The notes beneath the pieces are model-generated. The model was not told the DNA's origin. It made no database searches and worked only from the letters and a program-made list of their open reading frames with translations. A program made the translations under genes and the position numbers. Positions 61,529 through 64,000 of a stretch of 64,000 nt of DNA are shown here, piece by piece (positions within the stretch are counted from its first letter, which is position 1; each line of letters starts with the position of its first letter). The DNA comes from JANQMY01 sp965227095 (GTDB lineage Bacteria > Pseudomonadota > Alphaproteobacteria > JANQMY01): positions 1,116,001 to 1,180,000 of the forward strand of contig CBDDFL010000002.1 in NCBI GenBank assembly GCA_965227095.1. The letters run 5' to 3'.

Positions 61529-62263
61529 ATGGCATTTCAAGAAATAAAGTTAGCGCTCGAGAAGCTCCACGAAGTTAGCGAAACACCGGAAGGGGTGTGT
61601 TTGCAGACGACCTGTCTTTATCCTTCGTTTAGTCCGGTTGAGGTTTTTATCGTTAAGTTTGGCGACGGATACCATGTTCATGATGGGGGTGCTTCTAGGG
61701 CAATTGCCTGGGAACACGGTCGTGATTTTGCTTTAGTGGATCGTCAGTTGAAAAAGGAAGCCGGTCGTTTTGGTGTGGATTACAAAAAAGGGCGCCTACT
61801 GATAAAAATACCATCGGCTGAATGGCTAGAGAGCGCTATATTGTCGGTTTCAAACGCGGCGTCTGTTGGTGTTTTGCGTTCAGTTGAAAAGATTGTGAAG
61901 GTTTCCGAAGAAACTTTGCGGTCGCGAATGCGCAAAGTTCTCCTAAAACACGTTCCCGAAAAGAATGTCGCTCTTGAGTATGAGTTCATCGGAACCAGCG
62001 GCAAACACCATAAATTTGATTTCGCAATCACCGGAAATGGACAGCCGAAAACACTGATTGATGCCGTCGCTCCATTCCACATTTCTATCGCGTCAAAGTA
62101 TGTTGCTTTCGCGGACCTCCAGTCAGGGCCAGAACTGGATGGCTATGTGGTCTATGACAACAACATAGAAGACTCAGATAAAGCACTGCTCCAACAGGTT
62201 GCTCAGGTCGTACCCTTGTCCGGCTTTGACAAAACAGCGACACGTCTGGCGCGAGCAGATTAG
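61529..62263 (+). CDS. Unknown protein 2 of the cckA-recA insert (DUF1828-like start)
   Basis: A 244-residue soluble protein. The N-terminal segment VEVFIVKFGDGYHVHDGGAS resembles the DUF1828 pattern, in which a beta strand is followed by 'D-G-G/D-G-A/Y' and a helix. The C-terminal half contains YEFIGTSGKHHKFDFAITGN and VAFADLQSGPELDGYVVYDN, and a nuclease-like or substrate-binding fold cannot be excluded. It has a GGAG ribosome site inside the end of gene 1. Lower GC than its neighbours. Function unknown. Confidence 0.65.
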   Translation: MAFQEIKLALEKLHEVSETPEGVCLQTTCLYPSFSPVEVFIVKFGDGYHVHDGGASRAIAWEHGRDFALVDRQLKKEAGRFGVDYKKGRLLIKIPSAEWLESAILSVSNAASVGVLRSVEKIVKVSEETLRSRMRKVLLKHVPEKNVALEYEFIGTSGKHHKFDFAITGNGQPKTLIDAVAPFHISIASKYVAFADLQSGPELDGYVVYDNNIEDSDKALLQQVAQVVPLSGFDKTATRLARAD

Positions 62264-62326
62264 TCCCCTGGGTGATTCCCTCGGGCGCCGGTGACGTCAG
62301 GCTTTGCAACGCGTTGCAAATTACCG

Positions 62327-62341
62327 GAACAAATAAAAAAC
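62327..62341 (+). promoter_or_regulatory. Imperfect upstream LexA-like box near recA
   Basis: GAAC-AAATAAA-AAAC matches GAAC-N7-GAAC at seven of eight positions. It lies 68 bp upstream of the better box and may be a secondary operator or chance. Confidence 0.35.
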
Positions 62342-62384
62342 ATGGTCCCAATAGACAAATAAATACAATGCCTTAAAAAGGCGG

Positions 62385-62412
62385 TTGCCAAGCGGAACAA
62401 AACATGTACATT
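62385..62412 (+). promoter_or_regulatory. recA promoter with LexA box
   Basis: TTGCCA (62385-62390) and TACATT (62407-62412) are spaced 16 nt apart. GAAC-AAAACAT-GTAC (62395-62409) overlaps the -10 and matches the alphaproteobacterial SOS box at seven of eight positions, sharing GAACAAAACA with the imuA box. recA starts 49 bp downstream of the -10. Confidence 0.72.
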
Positions 62413-62460
62413 GCGTTCATTGCATCGATTCAACCGCTGTGAAATAAGAGGGTCCGGCTC

Positions 62461-63564
62461 ATGTCGAAGAATGTCGTCAAACTCCACGAAAGCGATTCCA
62501 TGGACAAGAAAAAGGCCCTAGACGCGGCGCTCAGCCAGATCGAACGGGCATTCGGTAAGGGCTCCGTCATGAAATTGGGTGGTGCCGAAAGCGTCGTAGA
62601 AATTGAGTCCATTCCCACGGGATCTCTGGGCCTGGATATCGCCCTGGGGATTGGCGGCCTGCCGCGTGGCCGGGTGATTGAAGTCTATGGGCCGGAATCT
62701 TCCGGTAAAACCACCTTGGCGCTGCATTGTGTGGCGGAAGCCCAGAAAAAGGGCGGCATTTGCGCCTTTGTGGATGCGGAACACGCGCTCGACCCGATCT
62801 ATGCCCGCAAGCTGGGTGTAGATATCAACGAATTACTGATTTCTCAGCCGGATACAGGCGAACAGGCCCTTGAAATCACGGACACGCTGGTCCGCTCCGG
62901 CGCTTGTGACGTGGTGGTTGTGGACTCGGTGGCGGCCTTGACCCCGCGCGCGGAACTGGAAGGCGAAATGGGCGATCAATTGCCTGGTCTTCAGGCCCGC
63001 TTGATGAGCCAGGCCTTACGTAAGCTTACGGGTTCCATCTCCCGCTCCAACTGCATGGTGATCTTCATCAACCAGATCCGCATGAAGATCGGTGTGATGT
63101 TCGGCAACCCGGAAACCACCACGGGCGGCAACGCGCTGAAGTTTTATTCCTCTGTGCGTTTGGATATTCGGCGCATCGGGGCGATCAAAGATAAAGACGA
63201 AGTGGTCGGTAACCAGACCCGCGTAAAAGTGGTCAAGAACAAAGTGGCGCCACCCTTCAAGATGGTCGAATTCGACATCATGTATGGGGAAGGCATCTCT
63301 AAAACCGGTGAATTGCTTGACTTAGGCGTCAAAGCTGGGGTGATCGAAAAATCCGGTGCGTGGTATTCCCATGACAGCCAGCGCATCGGTCAGGGGCGGG
63401 AGAATGCGAAGACATTCCTCGCCGAAAATCCTGACATTGCCTCCACCATCGAACGCGCCGTCCGCGAAAATGCGGGCCTCGTGGTCGCGGATCTGCCGCC
63501 GGGTGAAGCCGAAAAGGCGGAAAAAGACGACGAAGATAACGACGACATGCTGAAAGAGGCGTAA
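62461..63564 (+). CDS. recA: RecA, recombinase and SOS co-protease
   Basis: A 367-residue RecA with Walker A GPESSGKT (residues 77-84), the VVVDSVAALTPRAELEGEMG region, and the loop segment INQIRMKIGVMFGNPETTTG. The C-terminus is acidic (KAEKDDEDNDDMLKEA). RecA pairs DNA strands and triggers LexA cleavage, which would also switch on imuA-imuB in this window. The ribosome site AGAGGGT precedes the ATG. An intrinsic-type terminator follows. Confidence 0.97.
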   Translation: MSKNVVKLHESDSMDKKKALDAALSQIERAFGKGSVMKLGGAESVVEIESIPTGSLGLDIALGIGGLPRGRVIEVYGPESSGKTTLALHCVAEAQKKGGICAFVDAEHALDPIYARKLGVDINELLISQPDTGEQALEITDTLVRSGACDVVVVDSVAALTPRAELEGEMGDQLPGLQARLMSQALRKLTGSISRSNCMVIFINQIRMKIGVMFGNPETTTGGNALKFYSSVRLDIRRIGAIKDKDEVVGNQTRVKVVKNKVAPPFKMVEFDIMYGEGISKTGELLDLGVKAGVIEKSGAWYSHDSQRIGQGRENAKTFLAENPDIASTIERAVRENAGLVVADLPPGEAEKAEKDDEDNDDMLKEA

Positions 63565-63615
63565 CCCGCCTCTCAGCCAACTGCCAATCCAAGAACCCTT
63601 GTGCCCCTGCACCAT

Positions 63616-63646
63616 AGGCGCTGCTGCGTATCGCGGCGCCTTTTTT
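63616..63646 (+). terminator. Terminator after recA
   Basis: AGGCGC (63616-63621) pairs with GCGCCT (63636-63641), with an inner GCG/CGC pairing in the loop. TTTTTT follows directly. It lies about 50 bp past the recA stop. Confidence 0.75.
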
Positions 63647-63734
63647 ATTTGCGCGCCGCTATCCCCAAAAACCGCGGGCACTTTTTGGCACGGCGCGGCT
63701 CTTTGGTTTGTGGATTTTCCCGCCTCTTCCGGTC

Positions 63735-63846
63735 GTCATCCTCGCGCCGGCGGCGCGGGGATCCAGATCTGGCTCTCGGTATATATGAACCTCAGACCTG
63801 GATTACCGGGGCGTGCGGCCTGGACGGCCGCTTACCGGGTAATAAC
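63735..63846. repeat. Composite two-hairpin repeat, copy 6
   Basis: GTCATCCTCGCGCC...GGCGCGGGGATCCAG on the left and CTGGATTACC...GGTAATAAC on the right. The right end departs from ATGAC (TAATAAC). The same inner ATCCAG/CTGGAT pair as copy 2 is present. The 436-bp stretch after recA holds no gene that I can support, only the terminator and these repeats. Confidence 0.65.
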
Positions 63847-63879
63847 GTTGTTTGAGATGAGCAAGAACGCGGCGCGCCA

Positions 63880-63985
63880 GCCTCTGCGACGCCGGGGATC
63901 CACTCTCAAATCGCCGCGTCGATGCGGTTCAATTCCTGTCCAAGCTGCGCTGTGGATTGGATCCCCGCCCATTGGCGGGGATGAC
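63880..63985. repeat. Composite two-hairpin repeat, copy 7 (left end unclear)
   Basis: The right half is clear: GGATCCCCGCC-CATT-GGCGGGGATGAC with ATGAC at 63981-63985. The left part shows CGGGGATCCACTC as in copy 1 but no clean GTCAT. It may be a truncated or diverged copy close to the window edge. Confidence 0.55.
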
Positions 63986-64000
63986 GATGGCGAGCGCGGA

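Overview
The window is chromosomal DNA of a motile alphaproteobacterium. The main evidence is a set of alphaproteobacterial genes: FlbT, FlaF, FliX, a CckA hybrid kinase, a DUF6468 protein and MotE in a fliL-fliM operon, and a FlmG-like TPR glycosyltransferase. SOS boxes of the alphaproteobacterial form (GAAC-N7-GAAC) and TTAA-N7-TTAA boxes of the CtrA type support this. I cannot assign a genus. No tRNA, rRNA, CRISPR array, insertion sequence or prophage was recognised.

Left part (1-12 kb): a split YeeE/YedE transporter pair, several small membrane or secreted proteins, the SOS mutasome (imuA-imuB, then dnaE2) and a MoxR-type ATPase with a CoxE-like VWA partner. Five composite two-hairpin repeats with GTCAT...ATGAC ends lie around imuB and dnaE2. 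At least one more, probably two, lies downstream of recA at the right edge.

Flagellin and glycosylation region (12-33 kb): a methyltransferase and a FlmG-like flagellin glycosyltransferase; flbT-flaF; two short flagellins, each behind a sigma-54 promoter; and flaG. A ten-gene leftward operon follows: SAM methyltransferase, FkbM methyltransferase, iron-type alcohol dehydrogenase, split transketolase, SDR, ATP-grasp, GH57-like protein, pseB, pseC. Divergent from it are a PseI/NeuB-type synthase and a fused PseF-PseG-like protein. Together these suggest a flagellin-attached nonulosonic acid with extra tailoring or a second unusual sugar. No PseH acetyltransferase was seen.

Flagellar structural region (33-58 kb): a membrane-anchored GH24 lysozyme; a 916-residue beta-propeller protein with a hook-IN-like segment; flgN-like, flgJ, flgI; fliX; dksA; flgF-flgG-flgA-flgH; fliL-fliM-DUF6468-motE; two MotB-like proteins and a giant AMIN/TPR protein; fliO-fliP; an unknown 507-residue protein; flgB-flgC-fliE-fliQ-fliR-flhB. 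Four perfect TTAA-N7-TTAA boxes and four sigma-54 promoters with an upstream CGGCA-N5-TGCCG-like element fit the Caulobacter-type hierarchy (CtrA early, sigma-54/FlbD late).

Right end (58-64 kb): cckA, then a lower-GC pair of unknown genes inserted before recA, then recA with LexA-type boxes. Strong candidates for something undescribed are the sugar operon with split transketolase, the His-rich periplasmic linkers shared by three proteins of the fliL-to-TPR cluster, the CtrA-box-linked beta-propeller protein, and the two-gene insert between cckA and recA.
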